A DNA stretch of 64,000 bases from Pseudomarimonas salicorniae (GCF_023156535.1 NZ_JALNMH010000003.1:248001-312000), one strand, 5' to 3'. Positions 37,432 to 47,011 are shown, counted from the stretch's first letter. The notes: a model not told the origin generated them from the letters alone. Numbers and translations: made by a program.

Positions 37432-38220
37432 GTGTCTGCCATCGCCCTCCACCACGCCGACGGCGTCAGCACCCTCACCCTGAATCGGGCCAAGGTCCAC
37501 AACGCATTCGACGACGCCCTGATTGCCGAGCTGACCGAACGCCTGCGCGAGCTGCAGGAAGACGACCGCGTCCGCGCGGTGGTCCTCACCGGCGAGGGCA
37601 AGTCGTTCTCGGCCGGCGCCGATCTTGGCTGGATGCGGCGCATGGCCGAGGCCAGCGAGAAGGAAAACCGCAAGGACGCCCGCCAGCTGGCCAAGCTGAT
37701 GCGCGTACTGAACGGCCTCGACAAGCCGACCATCGCCCGGGTCAATGGCGCGGCCTTTGGCGGCGGCGTCGGCCTCGTCGCCTGCTGTGATATCGCCATC
37801 GCCGCCGAGTCGGCCCGCTTCGGACTGACCGAGACCCGCCTCGGCCTCGTACCGGCGGTGATCTCGCCCTATGTCATCGACGCTATCGGCGCGCGCCAGG
37901 CGCGGCGCTGGTTTCTTACCGCCGAGACCTTCGACGCCACCACCGCCGAGAAGATGGGCCTGGTGCACCAGGTGGTCGCCGATGCCCAGCTCGATGGCGC
38001 GGTGCAGGAGATCGTCGCCCGCCTGCGCGAGGCCGGCCCGCGAGCGGTGATGGAAGCGAAACGCCTTGTAGCGCGGATCGCCCATCCCGAGCCCAAGCTT
38101 CGTCGCGAGCTGGACGAAACCAACGCCGACCTGATCGCCACCCTGCGCGTCGGCGAGGAAGGCCAGGAGGGGCTTCAGGCCTTCTTCGACAAGCGCAAGC
38201 CGCGCTGGGCGCGCGACTGA
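37432..38220 (+). CDS. liuC: Methylglutaconyl-CoA hydratase (enoyl-CoA hydratase family)
   Basis: A 262-residue crotonase-fold protein. GKSFSAGADLGWMRRMAEASEKENRKDA is the LiuC-like active-site segment, followed by NGAAFGGGVGLVACCDIAIA with the oxyanion-hole Gly, then FGLTETRLGLVPAVISPYVI with the catalytic Glu and Pro-Ala region. Position between the two MCC subunits makes hydration of 3-methylglutaconyl-CoA the expected reaction. The GTG at 37432 follows AAGGA at 7 bases. Confidence 0.9.
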   Translation: MSAIALHHADGVSTLTLNRAKVHNAFDDALIAELTERLRELQEDDRVRAVVLTGEGKSFSAGADLGWMRRMAEASEKENRKDARQLAKLMRVLNGLDKPTIARVNGAAFGGGVGLVACCDIAIAAESARFGLTETRLGLVPAVISPYVIDAIGARQARRWFLTAETFDATTAEKMGLVHQVVADAQLDGAVQEIVARLREAGPRAVMEAKRLVARIAHPEPKLRRELDETNADLIATLRVGEEGQEGLQAFFDKRKPRWARD

Positions 38221-38227
38221 GGCCAAC

Positions 38228-40243
38228 ATGGATACCCCTGCCCTTGTCTCCAGCGTCCTGATCGCCAACCGCGGCGAGATTGCCTGTCGCATCATCCGCA
38301 CCTGCCGCCGGCTTGGCATCCGCAGCATCGCGGTCTACTCGGACGCCGATGCCCGCGCCCGGCACGTCAGGCTGGCCGACGAGGCCTGGCATATCGGCGG
38401 CTCGCGGCCGGCCGACAGCTACCTGCGCATCGAGGCCGTCCTCGACGCCGCCCGGCGCAGCGGCGCTGCCGCCATCCATCCGGGCTACGGGTTTCTTTCC
38501 GAGAACGCCGAGTTCGCCGAGGCGGTGGAGGCCGCAGGCATCGTCTTCATCGGCCCCCGCGCCGCCTCGATGCGCAAGCTCGGCTCCAAGGCCGGCGCCA
38601 AGGAACTGATGGCCGAACATGGCGTTCCGGTTGTGCCCGGCTATACCGGCGCCGACCAGGACCCGGCCTTGCTGCGCCGTGAGGCCGGTCGAATCGGCTA
38701 CCCGCTGATGATCAAGGCCGCCCACGGCGGCGGCGGAAAGGGCATGCGCGTCGTGCGCGAGGACGCCGAGTTCGAGGCGGCGCTGGCCTCCTGCCAGCGC
38801 GAGGCCGCCAATGCCTTCGGCCGCGACCGGGTACTGCTCGAGCGCTACATCGAGCAGCCGCGCCACATCGAGTTCCAGATCTTCGGCGACCAGCACGGTG
38901 GCCTGCTGCACCTGAACGAACGCGAGTGCTCGGCGCAGCGCCGCTACCAGAAGGTGCTGGAGGAGACCCCCTCGCTGGCGCTGGACGCGGCGCTGCGCGA
39001 GAGGATGGGTGCTGCGGCCGTCGCCGCCGGCCGCGCGGTCGACTACATCAACGCCGGCACCGTCGAGTTCATTCTCGGTGCGGACGGCCAGTTCTATTTC
39101 ATGGAGATCAACACCCGCCTGCAGGTCGAGCATCCGGTCACCGAGTGCGTCACCGGGCAGGACCTGGTCGAATGGCAGCTGCGTGTGGCTTCCGGGCAGC
39201 CGCTGCCGCTGTCCCAGGAGGAGATCCGCCCGAGCGGCCATGCGCTGGAGCTGCGTCTGTACGCCGAGGACGCGGATCGCGGCTTCATGCCCGGCTCGGG
39301 CACCCTGCACCGCCTCGAGCTGCCCGCGGCCGAAGACGGCGTGCGTATCGATGCCGGCGTCGACGAGGGCGACGCGGTGACGGTCTTCTACGATCCGATG
39401 ATCGCCAAGCTGATCGTCCACGCCGCCGATCGCCCGGCCGCACTGGCGGCCATGCAGCGTGCCCTTGCCGCCTGCCACGTGGTGGGTACGGCCAGCAACA
39501 TCGGCTTCCTGGAGAGACTGATCGACCATCCGGCGGTGCGCGAGGCGCGCATCGACACCGGCTACCTCGACCGCCACCTCGACGAGTTCCTGACCCGCCC
39601 GGAGCAGCCGCCAATCGCGGTGCTCGCCGCTGCCGCCGCGCTGCGTCTCGACCAGGAGCGGGACCTTGCCGCCGCCCAGGCTGCGGGCGGCCCCGACCCG
39701 AACTCACCGTGGGCCCTGGCGGACGGCTGGCGGATCGGCCAGGCCGGCAGCCAGCCGATGAGCCTCAGCTGGCGCCAGGAGCGCTACGAGCTCGCCATCT
39801 CCGGGCATGCCGAGGCCTTCGATTTTTCTCACGCCGGCGCTCGCCATGTCGTGCGGCCGACCGCGCGAACGGCGCAGACGCTCTCCTTCGAACTGGACGG
39901 GCGGATGCACCGGCTGCCGGCGCGGATCGGTGGCGATGATCTGATCATCCACTTCGAGGGCCGCCGCTACGTCATCGGTACTCCGGCACCTTTCGGCTTC
40001 GAGGCCGCAGCCGTCGGCGCCCAGGACAGCCTGCGCGCGCCGATGCCCGGGCGCATCGTCCAGGTGCTGGTCGAGCTGGGTGCCGAGGTCGAGGCCGAAC
40101 AACCCCTGCTGGTCATGGAGGCGATGAAGATGGAACTCACCCTTCGTGCCCCGCTGGCCGGCACCGTGGCCCAGCTCGAGGCGCGCAACGGCGAGATCGT
40201 CGAGGCCGACGCGCTTCTGGTGAAACTCGAGGCGCGGTCGTGA
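38228..40243 (+). CDS. liuD: Methylcrotonoyl-CoA carboxylase, biotin-containing subunit
   Basis: A 671-residue alpha subunit. Biotin carboxylase domain (8-450): VLIANRGEIACRIIRTCRRLGI, HPGYGFLSENAEFAEA, the ATP-grasp loop AAHGGGGKGMRVV, FMEINTRLQVEHPVTE. After a BT-type linker, the C-terminal biotinyl domain ends with VMEAMKMELTL, Lys being the biotinylated residue. It couples ATP-dependent biotin carboxylation to LiuB. It starts 7 bases after liuC; the stop overlaps liuE by four bases. Confidence 0.94.
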   Translation: MDTPALVSSVLIANRGEIACRIIRTCRRLGIRSIAVYSDADARARHVRLADEAWHIGGSRPADSYLRIEAVLDAARRSGAAAIHPGYGFLSENAEFAEAVEAAGIVFIGPRAASMRKLGSKAGAKELMAEHGVPVVPGYTGADQDPALLRREAGRIGYPLMIKAAHGGGGKGMRVVREDAEFEAALASCQREAANAFGRDRVLLERYIEQPRHIEFQIFGDQHGGLLHLNERECSAQRRYQKVLEETPSLALDAALRERMGAAAVAAGRAVDYINAGTVEFILGADGQFYFMEINTRLQVEHPVTECVTGQDLVEWQLRVASGQPLPLSQEEIRPSGHALELRLYAEDADRGFMPGSGTLHRLELPAAEDGVRIDAGVDEGDAVTVFYDPMIAKLIVHAADRPAALAAMQRALAACHVVGTASNIGFLERLIDHPAVREARIDTGYLDRHLDEFLTRPEQPPIAVLAAAAALRLDQERDLAAAQAAGGPDPNSPWALADGWRIGQAGSQPMSLSWRQERYELAISGHAEAFDFSHAGARHVVRPTARTAQTLSFELDGRMHRLPARIGGDDLIIHFEGRRYVIGTPAPFGFEAAAVGAQDSLRAPMPGRIVQVLVELGAEVEAEQPLLVMEAMKMELTLRAPLAGTVAQLEARNGEIVEADALLVKLEARS

Positions 40244-41154
40244 GCGACGAGCGCGTTCGCATCGTCGAGGTGGGGCCGCGCGACGGCCTGCAGAACGAGC
40301 CCGGCCGCGTCCCCGCCACCATCAAGATCGAGCTGATCGAACGGCTGGCCGACTGCGGCCTGCCCTGCGTCGAAGCGACCAGCTTCGTCAGTCCCAAGTG
40401 GGTGCCGCAGCTGGCCGATGCCGAGGAGGTGTTCCGCGGCATCCGCCAGCGCGAGGGCGTGCGCTATCCGGTGCTGGTACCCAACGAGGCCGGCTATCGG
40501 CGCGCCCGGGAGTGCGGCGCTGAGGAGATCGCCATCTTCGCCGCCGCCTCCGAAGCCTTCAGCCGCAAGAACATCAATGCCGGTATCGCCGAGAGCCTGG
40601 AGCGCTTCCGTCCGGTGATGGAGCAGGCCCGCGCTGACGGCGTCGCCGTCCGTGGCTATGTCTCCACCGTGCTCGGCTGCCCCTACCAGGGCGAAGTACC
40701 GGTGGCCGAGGTGGTCCGCGTCGCCGCCGCCCTGCACGCCATGGGCTGCTATGAGATCTCGCTCGGCGACACCATCGGCGCCGGCACCCCGCGCCAGGCC
40801 CGGCAGATGCTTGAGGCGGTCGCCGCCGAGGTGCCGATGCAGGCGCTGGCCGCGCACTTCCACGATACCCGCGGCCAGGCCCTGGCCAATCTCTACGCCT
40901 GCCTCGAAGCCGGCGTGCGCGTAGTCGACGCCTCGGTCGGTGGACTCGGCGGTTGTCCTTACGCGCCCGGCGCCAGCGGCAATGTGGCCACAGAGGACGT
41001 GGTCTACATGCTGGAAGGCTGTGGCCTCGACAGCGGCGTAGACCTGTCCGCGCTGATCGAGACCGCCCGCTGGATCAGCGGCCGCCTTGATCGCGAGGTG
41101 GGCTCCCGGGTAGGCCGCGCCGGCTCCTTCGACGCCTCGCCCCGGGCTTGCTGA
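40240..41154 (+). CDS. liuE: Hydroxymethylglutaryl-CoA lyase
   Basis: A 304-residue TIM-barrel lyase that splits HMG-CoA into acetyl-CoA and acetoacetate, the last leucine-specific step. VGPRDGLQNEPG at the N-terminus binds the metal and substrate. TSFVSPKWVPQLADAEEV, HFHDTRGQALANLYACLEAG, and the catalytic Cys loop GGLGGCPYAPGASGNVATEDVVYML are visible. The GTG at 40240 overlaps the liuD stop (GTGA), so translation is coupled. Confidence 0.94.
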   Translation: MSDERVRIVEVGPRDGLQNEPGRVPATIKIELIERLADCGLPCVEATSFVSPKWVPQLADAEEVFRGIRQREGVRYPVLVPNEAGYRRARECGAEEIAIFAAASEAFSRKNINAGIAESLERFRPVMEQARADGVAVRGYVSTVLGCPYQGEVPVAEVVRVAAALHAMGCYEISLGDTIGAGTPRQARQMLEAVAAEVPMQALAAHFHDTRGQALANLYACLEAGVRVVDASVGGLGGCPYAPGASGNVATEDVVYMLEGCGLDSGVDLSALIETARWISGRLDREVGSRVGRAGSFDASPRAC

Positions 41155-41172
41155 GCGCAGCACGTCGGGCCC

Positions 41173-41203
41173 TTGCAACGGGCGCCGTTTTAGCCGCTAG
41201 ACT
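41173..41203 (+). promoter_or_regulatory. Possible promoter of the PAS-GGDEF-EAL gene
   Basis: TTGCAA (41173-41178) and TAGACT (41198-41203) with a 19-base spacer lie immediately upstream of the ATG at 41210. The leader would be very short, and the spacer is longer than ideal. Confidence 0.35.
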
Positions 41204-41209
41204 GGCCGC

Positions 41210-43726
41210 ATGACCCGCCCCGCCCCGGACCTCGCCGGCAACACCGCGCCGTCTCCCGAGATGGATGCGGCCGCCGAGGTCGAACGCCTGCGTGACGCCC
41301 TGGTCGAGGCACGTTCCAGCCTTGCCACCCTGATCGACGCCGTGCCTGACGCGGTCAGCGTACTGGCCAGCGACGGTAGCATCCGCGAGGTCAACCTCGC
41401 CGCCTGCGAGGGCTTCGGGCGGAGCCGGGAGGAGCTGGTCGGCATGCGTATCTACGAGCTCAGCCCCGACATCCCACCCGATCGGATCCAGCAGGTCATC
41501 TTCGACCACGACGACGGCGAGCCGTTCGTCCATGTCACCGACAATGTCCGCGCCGACGGCAGCCGGTTCCCGGTCGAGGTGCATTCGCGGGTCTTCCTGC
41601 TCCACGGCGCGCCGCATGTGCTGGCGGTGGCGCGCGACATCACGCGGCGACGGGAGGAGGAGGCCCAGCGACGCGAGAGCGAGACCCGCTACCGCGACCT
41701 GCTGAGGGCGATGGACAAGGGTGTGGTGGTGCAGGATGCCGAGGGCCGCATCAACTCGGTCAATCCGGCGGCCTGCCGGATGTTGCGGCGGAGCGAGGAG
41801 GAATTGCTCCGCGGCGACCTGGCCGGCGGAACCTGGCGCTTCCTCTCCCAACAGGGAGAACCGCTGGCGCAGGAGGAGCTTCCTGCCTGGCGGGCTTTGC
41901 GCGAGGGACGCACCATCGAGAACACCGTGGTCGGCGTGTTCGACCCTGAGGCCCAGTGGCGCAGCTGGCTCAGCGTCACCTCCACGCCGATTGCCCGCGA
42001 TCCGGGCGGCGAGCCGTTCCAGGTCATCTCAACCTTCGATGACATCACCGTCCTGGTCCGGGACAGCGAGCTGTTCCTGCGCACCCAGCAGCTGGCCCGG
42101 ATCGGCAGCTGGGCGCTGGATCCGCGCAGCGGCGAGATGTTCTGGTCGCTTCCGCTTTACAAGATGCTGGGCGTGCACGAGTCGGAGCCGGTCGACCAGG
42201 ACCGTCTGCTCGCCCATATCGCCGAGGCGGAGCGCGAGACGCTGGGCCTGGCGCTGGCCGAGGCGCGCCGCGACGGTGTCGCCTTCGACATCGAATGCCG
42301 AACGCTGTCGCGCCGCGGCAGCCACCGCTGGGCGCGGATCATCGGCGAAGCGCAGCTGCGCGACGGCAGCGTCTTCGAGGTCAGCGGGACGCTGCAGGAC
42401 ATCACCAAGGACAAGCTGCTCGAGGACACCCTGCGCCGCCAGGGGCTCAGCGACCCCCTGACCGGCCTTGCCAACCGCGAGGCCCTGGTCGAGCGTCTGG
42501 GCAACGCCCTGCACCAGGCCCGCATGGAAAACGGTCCCGCCATCCTGCATGTCGATCTGGACCGCTTCAAGGTCGTCAACGACCTGCTCGGCCACGAGAA
42601 CGGCAATGCCCTGGTGCGCGCCGCGGGCGTGCGCCTAGCGAAGCTGGTCGACGAGTCGGTCACGGTCGGTCGGCTCGAGGGTGACGAGTTCATGCTGGTG
42701 CTGTCGACCGGTGGACTGCCTGCCGCGGAGGCCCTGGCCGGGCAGATCAATCAGGCCTTCCACGCCCCCTTCCTGCACGAAGGGGAGGAATTCTCGATCA
42801 CCGCCTCGATCGGCATCGCCCGTTTTCCCGGGGATGGCGCCACCGTTCAGCAGCTGATGCAGAACGCCGACGCCGCGATGGCCGAGGCCAAGCGCCGCGG
42901 CCGCGACACCTGGCAGGCCTTCAACCCGGCGCTGGCCCAGCAGCTGTCCGATCGCCTGGTACTGGAAACCCAGCTGCGCCGCGCGCTGGAACAGGACGAA
43001 TTCCACCTTGTGTACCAGCCGCAGGTAGATCTTGCGGACGGTTCGCTGTTGCAGGTCGAGGCGCTGCTACGCTGGAACAACCGGCTGCTGGGACCGATGC
43101 GTCCGGATCTGTTCATCCCGGTTGCAGAAACCACCGGCGACATCGTGCGCATCGGCGCCTGGGTGATCGACGAGGCCTGCCGTCAGCTGACCGCATGGCG
43201 CGCGCAGGGCCTCTCCCTGCGTCGGGTCGCGGTCAACGTCAGCTACCGGCAGTTCCTCAATGAGGACTTCGAGCAGCATGTGCTCGGCGCCCTGCGCCGC
43301 TACGGCCTTGACGGCGACAGCCTGGAGCTGGAGATCACCGAGCGGGTGCTGCTCGAGGACGACGGCGACGTGGTAGACACCCTGCAGCATCTGAAGTCGC
43401 AAGGCGTGGCGATCAGCATCGACGACTTCGGCGAGGGATACAGCTCGCTGGGCTATCTCAAGCGCCTGCCCATCGACGCCCTCAAGATCGGCCACCATTT
43501 CATGCGCGAGGTACCGGCCAGCGCGACCGATGCGGTGATCTGCCGCTCGATCATCCAGATCGCCCACAGCCTCGGGCTGACCGTGGTCGGCGAAGGCGTC
43601 GAGCACGATGCCCAGCGTCGCTTCCTGCTCGAGCACGGCGCCGACCTGGCCCAGGGCTATCTGTTCGCGCGGCCGCTGCCGGCCAGCGAGCTGGCCGCCT
43701 ATCGCCCGCCCGGCGAGACGGCCTGA
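41210..43726 (+). CDS. PAS-GGDEF-EAL cyclic-di-GMP signalling protein
   Basis: An 838-residue cytoplasmic protein with no membrane segment. Three PAS-type sensor domains occupy about residues 30-150, 155-275 and 290-400 (LIDAVPDAVSVLASDGSIREVN, AMDKGVVVQDAEGRINSVNPAA, then a PAS_3-like ARIGSWALDPRSGEMFW). The GGDEF domain follows; its signature reads EGDEF at 490-494, the first Gly being Glu, so cyclase activity is uncertain. The EAL domain starts with EALLRW at 617 and keeps EITERVLLED, SIDDFGEGYSSLGYL and GEGVEHDAQ, so phosphodiesterase activity is likely. It probably degrades c-di-GMP in response to a PAS ligand such as oxygen or redox. Confidence 0.9.
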   Translation: MTRPAPDLAGNTAPSPEMDAAAEVERLRDALVEARSSLATLIDAVPDAVSVLASDGSIREVNLAACEGFGRSREELVGMRIYELSPDIPPDRIQQVIFDHDDGEPFVHVTDNVRADGSRFPVEVHSRVFLLHGAPHVLAVARDITRRREEEAQRRESETRYRDLLRAMDKGVVVQDAEGRINSVNPAACRMLRRSEEELLRGDLAGGTWRFLSQQGEPLAQEELPAWRALREGRTIENTVVGVFDPEAQWRSWLSVTSTPIARDPGGEPFQVISTFDDITVLVRDSELFLRTQQLARIGSWALDPRSGEMFWSLPLYKMLGVHESEPVDQDRLLAHIAEAERETLGLALAEARRDGVAFDIECRTLSRRGSHRWARIIGEAQLRDGSVFEVSGTLQDITKDKLLEDTLRRQGLSDPLTGLANREALVERLGNALHQARMENGPAILHVDLDRFKVVNDLLGHENGNALVRAAGVRLAKLVDESVTVGRLEGDEFMLVLSTGGLPAAEALAGQINQAFHAPFLHEGEEFSITASIGIARFPGDGATVQQLMQNADAAMAEAKRRGRDTWQAFNPALAQQLSDRLVLETQLRRALEQDEFHLVYQPQVDLADGSLLQVEALLRWNNRLLGPMRPDLFIPVAETTGDIVRIGAWVIDEACRQLTAWRAQGLSLRRVAVNVSYRQFLNEDFEQHVLGALRRYGLDGDSLELEITERVLLEDDGDVVDTLQHLKSQGVAISIDDFGEGYSSLGYLKRLPIDALKIGHHFMREVPASATDAVICRSIIQIAHSLGLTVVGEGVEHDAQRRFLLEHGADLAQGYLFARPLPASELAAYRPPGETA

Positions 43727-43790
43727 TCGGCAGCGCGGAAGTCCACCAGCCTTGCGGTAGACTTCCGGGCTTTTCCAGGAGGACAGGGCC

Positions 43791-44558
43791 ATGAAGCTCG
43801 ATCAGGTCAAGGCGATCATCACCGGCGGCGCGTCCGGACTCGGGCACGCGGTCGCCCAGCATCTGGCCAAGGCGGGCGCCGCGATCAGCCTGTTCGACGT
43901 CAACCAGGAGAAGGGCGAGGCCGCAGCCCGTGCGCTCGGTGCCAAGGCGCGCTTCGCGCGCGTCGACGTCACCGACGAGGCCGCGGTCAGCGCAGCCGTC
44001 GCCGCGGCGGCAGAGGCCATGGGCGGCCTGAATGTCGCCATCAACTGCGCCGGCGTGCTCGGCGCCGGACGCGTGCTGGGCAAGGAAGGCCCGATGGCGC
44101 TGTCCCAGTTCGAGACCACCGTGCGCATCAACCTGGTCGGCAGCTTCAACGTGGCCAAGGCCGCCGCCGCGCAGATGCAGGGCAATGAGCCCGGCGAGGA
44201 CGGCGAGCGCGGCGTGGTGATCCACACCGCCTCGATCGCTGCCTACGAAGGCCAGATCGGCCAGGCCGCCTACTCGGCCTCCAAGGGCGGCGTGGTCGGC
44301 ATGACCCTGCCGATGGCCCGCGAGTTCGCCCGCATCGGCGTGCGCGTGATGACCGTTGCCCCCGGCGTGTTCCACACCCCGATGGTCGACGGCATGCCGC
44401 AGGCGGTCTACGACTCGCTCTGCGCCCAGGTCCCCTACCCCTCGCGCCTCGGCCGCGGCGAGGAATTCGCCGACACCGTCGCCTTCATCCTCGGCAACCG
44501 CTACCTCAACGGCAGCGTGATCCGCGTCGACGGCGCCGTGCGGCTGGCGCCGAAGTGA
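43791..44558 (+). CDS. SDR dehydrogenase (3-hydroxyacyl-CoA dehydrogenase type 2-like)
   Basis: A 255-residue short-chain dehydrogenase. The NAD-binding TGGASGLGHAVAQHL, Asp selecting NAD in LFDVNQEKG, NCAG, the catalytic Ser in HTASIAAYEGQIGQAAYSASKGG with Tyr and Lys, and VMTVAPGVFHTPM and LNGSVIRVDGAVRLAPK resemble 3-hydroxy-2-methylbutyryl-CoA dehydrogenase (HSD17B10-like). This fits isoleucine/branched acyl-CoA degradation and complements the thiolase at 34007. AGGAGG precedes the ATG, and a TAGACT -10-like box lies at 43758. Confidence 0.88.
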   Translation: MKLDQVKAIITGGASGLGHAVAQHLAKAGAAISLFDVNQEKGEAAARALGAKARFARVDVTDEAAVSAAVAAAAEAMGGLNVAINCAGVLGAGRVLGKEGPMALSQFETTVRINLVGSFNVAKAAAAQMQGNEPGEDGERGVVIHTASIAAYEGQIGQAAYSASKGGVVGMTLPMAREFARIGVRVMTVAPGVFHTPMVDGMPQAVYDSLCAQVPYPSRLGRGEEFADTVAFILGNRYLNGSVIRVDGAVRLAPK

Positions 44559-44562
44559 GACT

Positions 44563-44696
44563 GTGATTCGTGATTCGTGATTCGTGATTCGAAGAAGCAC
44601 GTGATCGCCATCGTATCGTTTCACCTTGAGCTTCGCCCCGGCGAGAACGACTCGCTTCCTCCTCAACCAATCACCAATCACCAATCACCAATCACG
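44563..44696 (+). repeat. Heptamer-tandem hairpin between SDR gene and efpL
   Basis: Left arm 44563-44591: four GTGATTC heptamers. Right arm 44667-44696: four CAATCAC heptamers (inverted, one base different). The arms could form a stem of nearly 30 bp around a 75-base loop ending 8 bases before the efpL ATG. Confidence 0.85.
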
Positions 44697-44704
44697 GCTC
44701 TTAC

Positions 44705-45268
44705 ATGAAAGCCTCCGAAGTCAAACGCGGCAACGTCATCGAACACATCAACGGCATCTACCAGGTGCGCGATATCGAGCGCAGCGCGCCGACCGCGCGC
44801 GGTGGCAACGTGACCTTCCGCTTTACGCTGTACAGCATCCCCGGCGGGCAGAAGCTGGACCTCTCGCTGCGCGCCGATGACGACCTGAAGGAAGTCGACC
44901 TCGTCCGCCGCGCCTCGACCTTTTCCTACAAGGAAGGCGAGGCCTTCGTGTTCATGGACAGCGAGGACTACACGCCGTACCAGCTCGACGCCGATGTGGT
45001 CGGCGAGGCCGCGGGCTACATCACCGAGGGTCTGGAAGGCTGCTTCGTGGCGGTGATCGACGACCAGCCGGTCGCCCTGCAGCTGCCGCCGACGGTGACC
45101 CTCGAAGTGGTCGACACCGCGCCCGAGATGAAGGGCGCCACCGCGACCAAGCGGCCGAAGCCGGCCACCCTGAACACCGGCATCGAGATCCAGGTGCCCG
45201 AATACATCACGGTCGGCGAGAAGATCCTGGTCAGCACCCTCAGCGGCGAGTTCTCCGGCCGGGCCTGA
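44705..45268 (+). CDS. efpL: Elongation factor P-like protein EfpL (YeiP)
   Basis: A 187-residue EF-P paralogue. The N-terminal KOW-like domain [35 protein letters not shown] carries Arg, not Lys, at the tip (PTARGG), the mark of EfpL/YeiP, which acts without lysyl modification. [22 protein letters not shown] and the two OB domains follow ([35 protein letters not shown]). It relieves ribosome stalling at proline and other difficult motifs. The heptamer hairpin directly upstream may affect its translation. Confidence 0.92.
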   Translation: MKASEVKRGNVIEHINGIYQVRDIERSAPTARGGNVTFRFTLYSIPGGQKLDLSLRADDDLKEVDLVRRASTFSYKEGEAFVFMDSEDYTPYQLDADVVGEAAGYITEGLEGCFVAVIDDQPVALQLPPTVTLEVVDTAPEMKGATATKRPKPATLNTGIEIQVPEYITVGEKILVSTLSGEFSGRA

Positions 45269-45359
45269 ACGCGCGCTGGCCCGGGCACGTCCGTCCGGGT
45301 CACTGCCAGCCGCTCGGGGCGTCACGATAGGCAGCTGTCGTGTTGCCCAAGGAGGATAG

Positions 45360-45851
45360 GTGGACATCGCGCTGTGGATCCTTGCCGGCTTGATGGTGCT
45401 GCTGGGCATCGCCGGCATCGTCCTGCCGGCCCTGCCCGGCGTCGCCCTGGTCTGGGCTGGCCTGCTGGTCGGTGCATGGGCCGATGGTTTCACCCACGTC
45501 GGCTGGGGCGTGCTCGCCGTATGCACCGCGCTGATGCTGTTCGCCCTGCTCGTCGACCTCGTCGCGGGGGTGCTGGGTGCAAAGCGCCTGGACGCCCACT
45601 GGCTGGCGCTGGTCGGCGCCGGGGTCGGCACCGTGCTCGGCCTGTTCACCGGCCTCATCGGACTGATCTTCATGCCCCTGCTCGGCGCGATCACCGGAGA
45701 GTGGATCGCCCGCCACCGCGAGCCGGGCATCGCCCGCCGCGCGGCCCGGGTCGGTGTCGCCACCTGGATCGGGATGCTGGTCGGCACTGCGGTGAAGATC
45801 GCCTGCGCCTTCATGATGCTCGGCCTGTTCGCGGCCGCGATGCTGATCTGA
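45360..45851 (+). CDS. DUF456 family small membrane protein
   Basis: A 163-residue membrane protein with four hydrophobic segments (about 3-25, 30-48, 50-72, 80-115 and a C-terminal pair near 128-160). The glycine-zipper-like ALVGAGVGTVLGLFTGLIGLIFMPLLGAITGEWI is typical of DUF456. The function is unknown. The GTG at 45360 has a strong AAGGAGG at 5 bases. Confidence 0.8.
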   Translation: MDIALWILAGLMVLLGIAGIVLPALPGVALVWAGLLVGAWADGFTHVGWGVLAVCTALMLFALLVDLVAGVLGAKRLDAHWLALVGAGVGTVLGLFTGLIGLIFMPLLGAITGEWIARHREPGIARRAARVGVATWIGMLVGTAVKIACAFMMLGLFAAAMLI

Positions 45852-45986
45852 TCGCCTGCGGGCGCGAACGAGTCCGACCGGACACCCTTCCAGCCCGGAG
45901 CTGGCGCCTTCGCGCAGCAACTACCACCCCGACCCACAGCGAGCGCTCCCTTCGGGCGCGATGCAGACCTTCCGCAAAACCCGAAC

Positions 45987-46310
45987 GTAGGAGCCAGCTT
46001 GCTGGCGATCCTCCCGTCCGGGGGCGCCTATCGCCAGCAAGCTGGCTCCTACATTCAACGGCGATGCAAGGTCCGGTCTGCGCCGCCAAGTAGACCTTGC
46101 CGCAGTCAAATTGTGGGAGCGCCCTCGGGCGCGACCGCTGCGCTACGGATTCACCACAGACCGAGGCCACAGCGAATTTCCGCAGTCGCGCCCAAGGGCG
46201 CTCCCACAGTCGGGCTTCGTTGGGCGTCGGCGAAGCCCCATAGGGTGTGCCTTGGCGCACCGATACGGGCATTCGGACGGTATGCCCGGTGCGGCGAGCC
46301 GTACCCTATG
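45987..46310 (+). repeat. Composite palindrome cassette, copy E (R1-R2-R3)
   Basis: R1 45987-46052, R2 46113-46207, R3 46239-46310, same order as copies A and D, filling most of the 526-base gap 45852-46377. No other feature is seen in the gap. Confidence 0.85.
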
Positions 46311-46377
46311 AATGTCCGCTTCGCGCCCGTTGTTCGCGTCCGCCGAATGCCCCCAGGCCTGCACGGCCCGGGCCGGC

Positions 46378-46992
46378 TCAGAACCAGCCCCAGGCCAGGT
46401 CCTCGAATTGGGCCTCCCAGTCGGCGCCGGTTTCGGCGCCGCGCCCGAGGGCGATGACTACGCCGCTTCGGCCGGCGATCACCGGGTGTCCCGGATGGTC
46501 CCGCACGCTGGCTGACTGCCCGGGCAGCGGCTGACCACGGTCATCGGCCAACCAGAATCCGCACCAGCCATCGTCGCGGACGTGCAGGTGGACGCGGTAG
46601 TCGACCTCGTCCCGCAGTCCCTCGTCGAGCAGCCGCGCCTCGCGAAACAGGAAGTTTCCGCCGGGCCAGAAGCTCTCGATCTGGGCACCGCGGGCGCCGC
46701 CGAAGCGGTCCCCGGGGGCGCCGGGGAAGCTGGCCGGTCGCAGGGCCTGCGAGGTGTCGCCCCAGGTCAGGCCACGGCCCGAGATGGTCCGCGGTACGCC
46801 CTCGGCGTCGCGCCCCAGTTCGGCGCGCAGGACAACGGCGAAATGCGAGGCAGGCGAAGCGGCCTGCATGCCCTCGCTGCGGAAGCGGAAGCAGAGCCAC
46901 TGGGTGGTCGCGCCATCCGGCCGTGCGACCTCCGGCACCTCGAAGAAGTGCCGGCTGGCCTCGTGGTCGCGGCGGAAGACGAATCGGGCCAT
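46378..46992 (-). CDS. Hypothetical protein
   Basis: A 204-residue soluble protein with no signal peptide or membrane segment. Acidic and Trp/Phe-rich beta-type stretches (TQWLCFRFRSEGMQ, AQIESFWPGGNFLFREARLL, VHLHVRDDGWCGFWLADDRG) suggest a beta-sandwich. I do not recognise a family. It is encoded 19 bases downstream of slyD on the same strand, so probably co-transcribed with it. The ATG at 46992 has AGGAAA-like sequence upstream. Confidence 0.65.
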   Translation of the reverse strand: MARFVFRRDHEASRHFFEVPEVARPDGATTQWLCFRFRSEGMQAASPASHFAVVLRAELGRDAEGVPRTISGRGLTWGDTSQALRPASFPGAPGDRFGGARGAQIESFWPGGNFLFREARLLDEGLRDEVDYRVHLHVRDDGWCGFWLADDRGQPLPGQSASVRDHPGHPVIAGRSGVVIALGRGAETGADWEAQFEDLAWGWF

Positions 46993-47011
46993 TGCCGCCG
47001 CAGGAAAGGGA

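Noticed and set aside
44563-44696. CRISPR-like short tandem repeats
   Set aside because: The 7-base units are contiguous with no spacers and form inverted arms; no cas genes are present.
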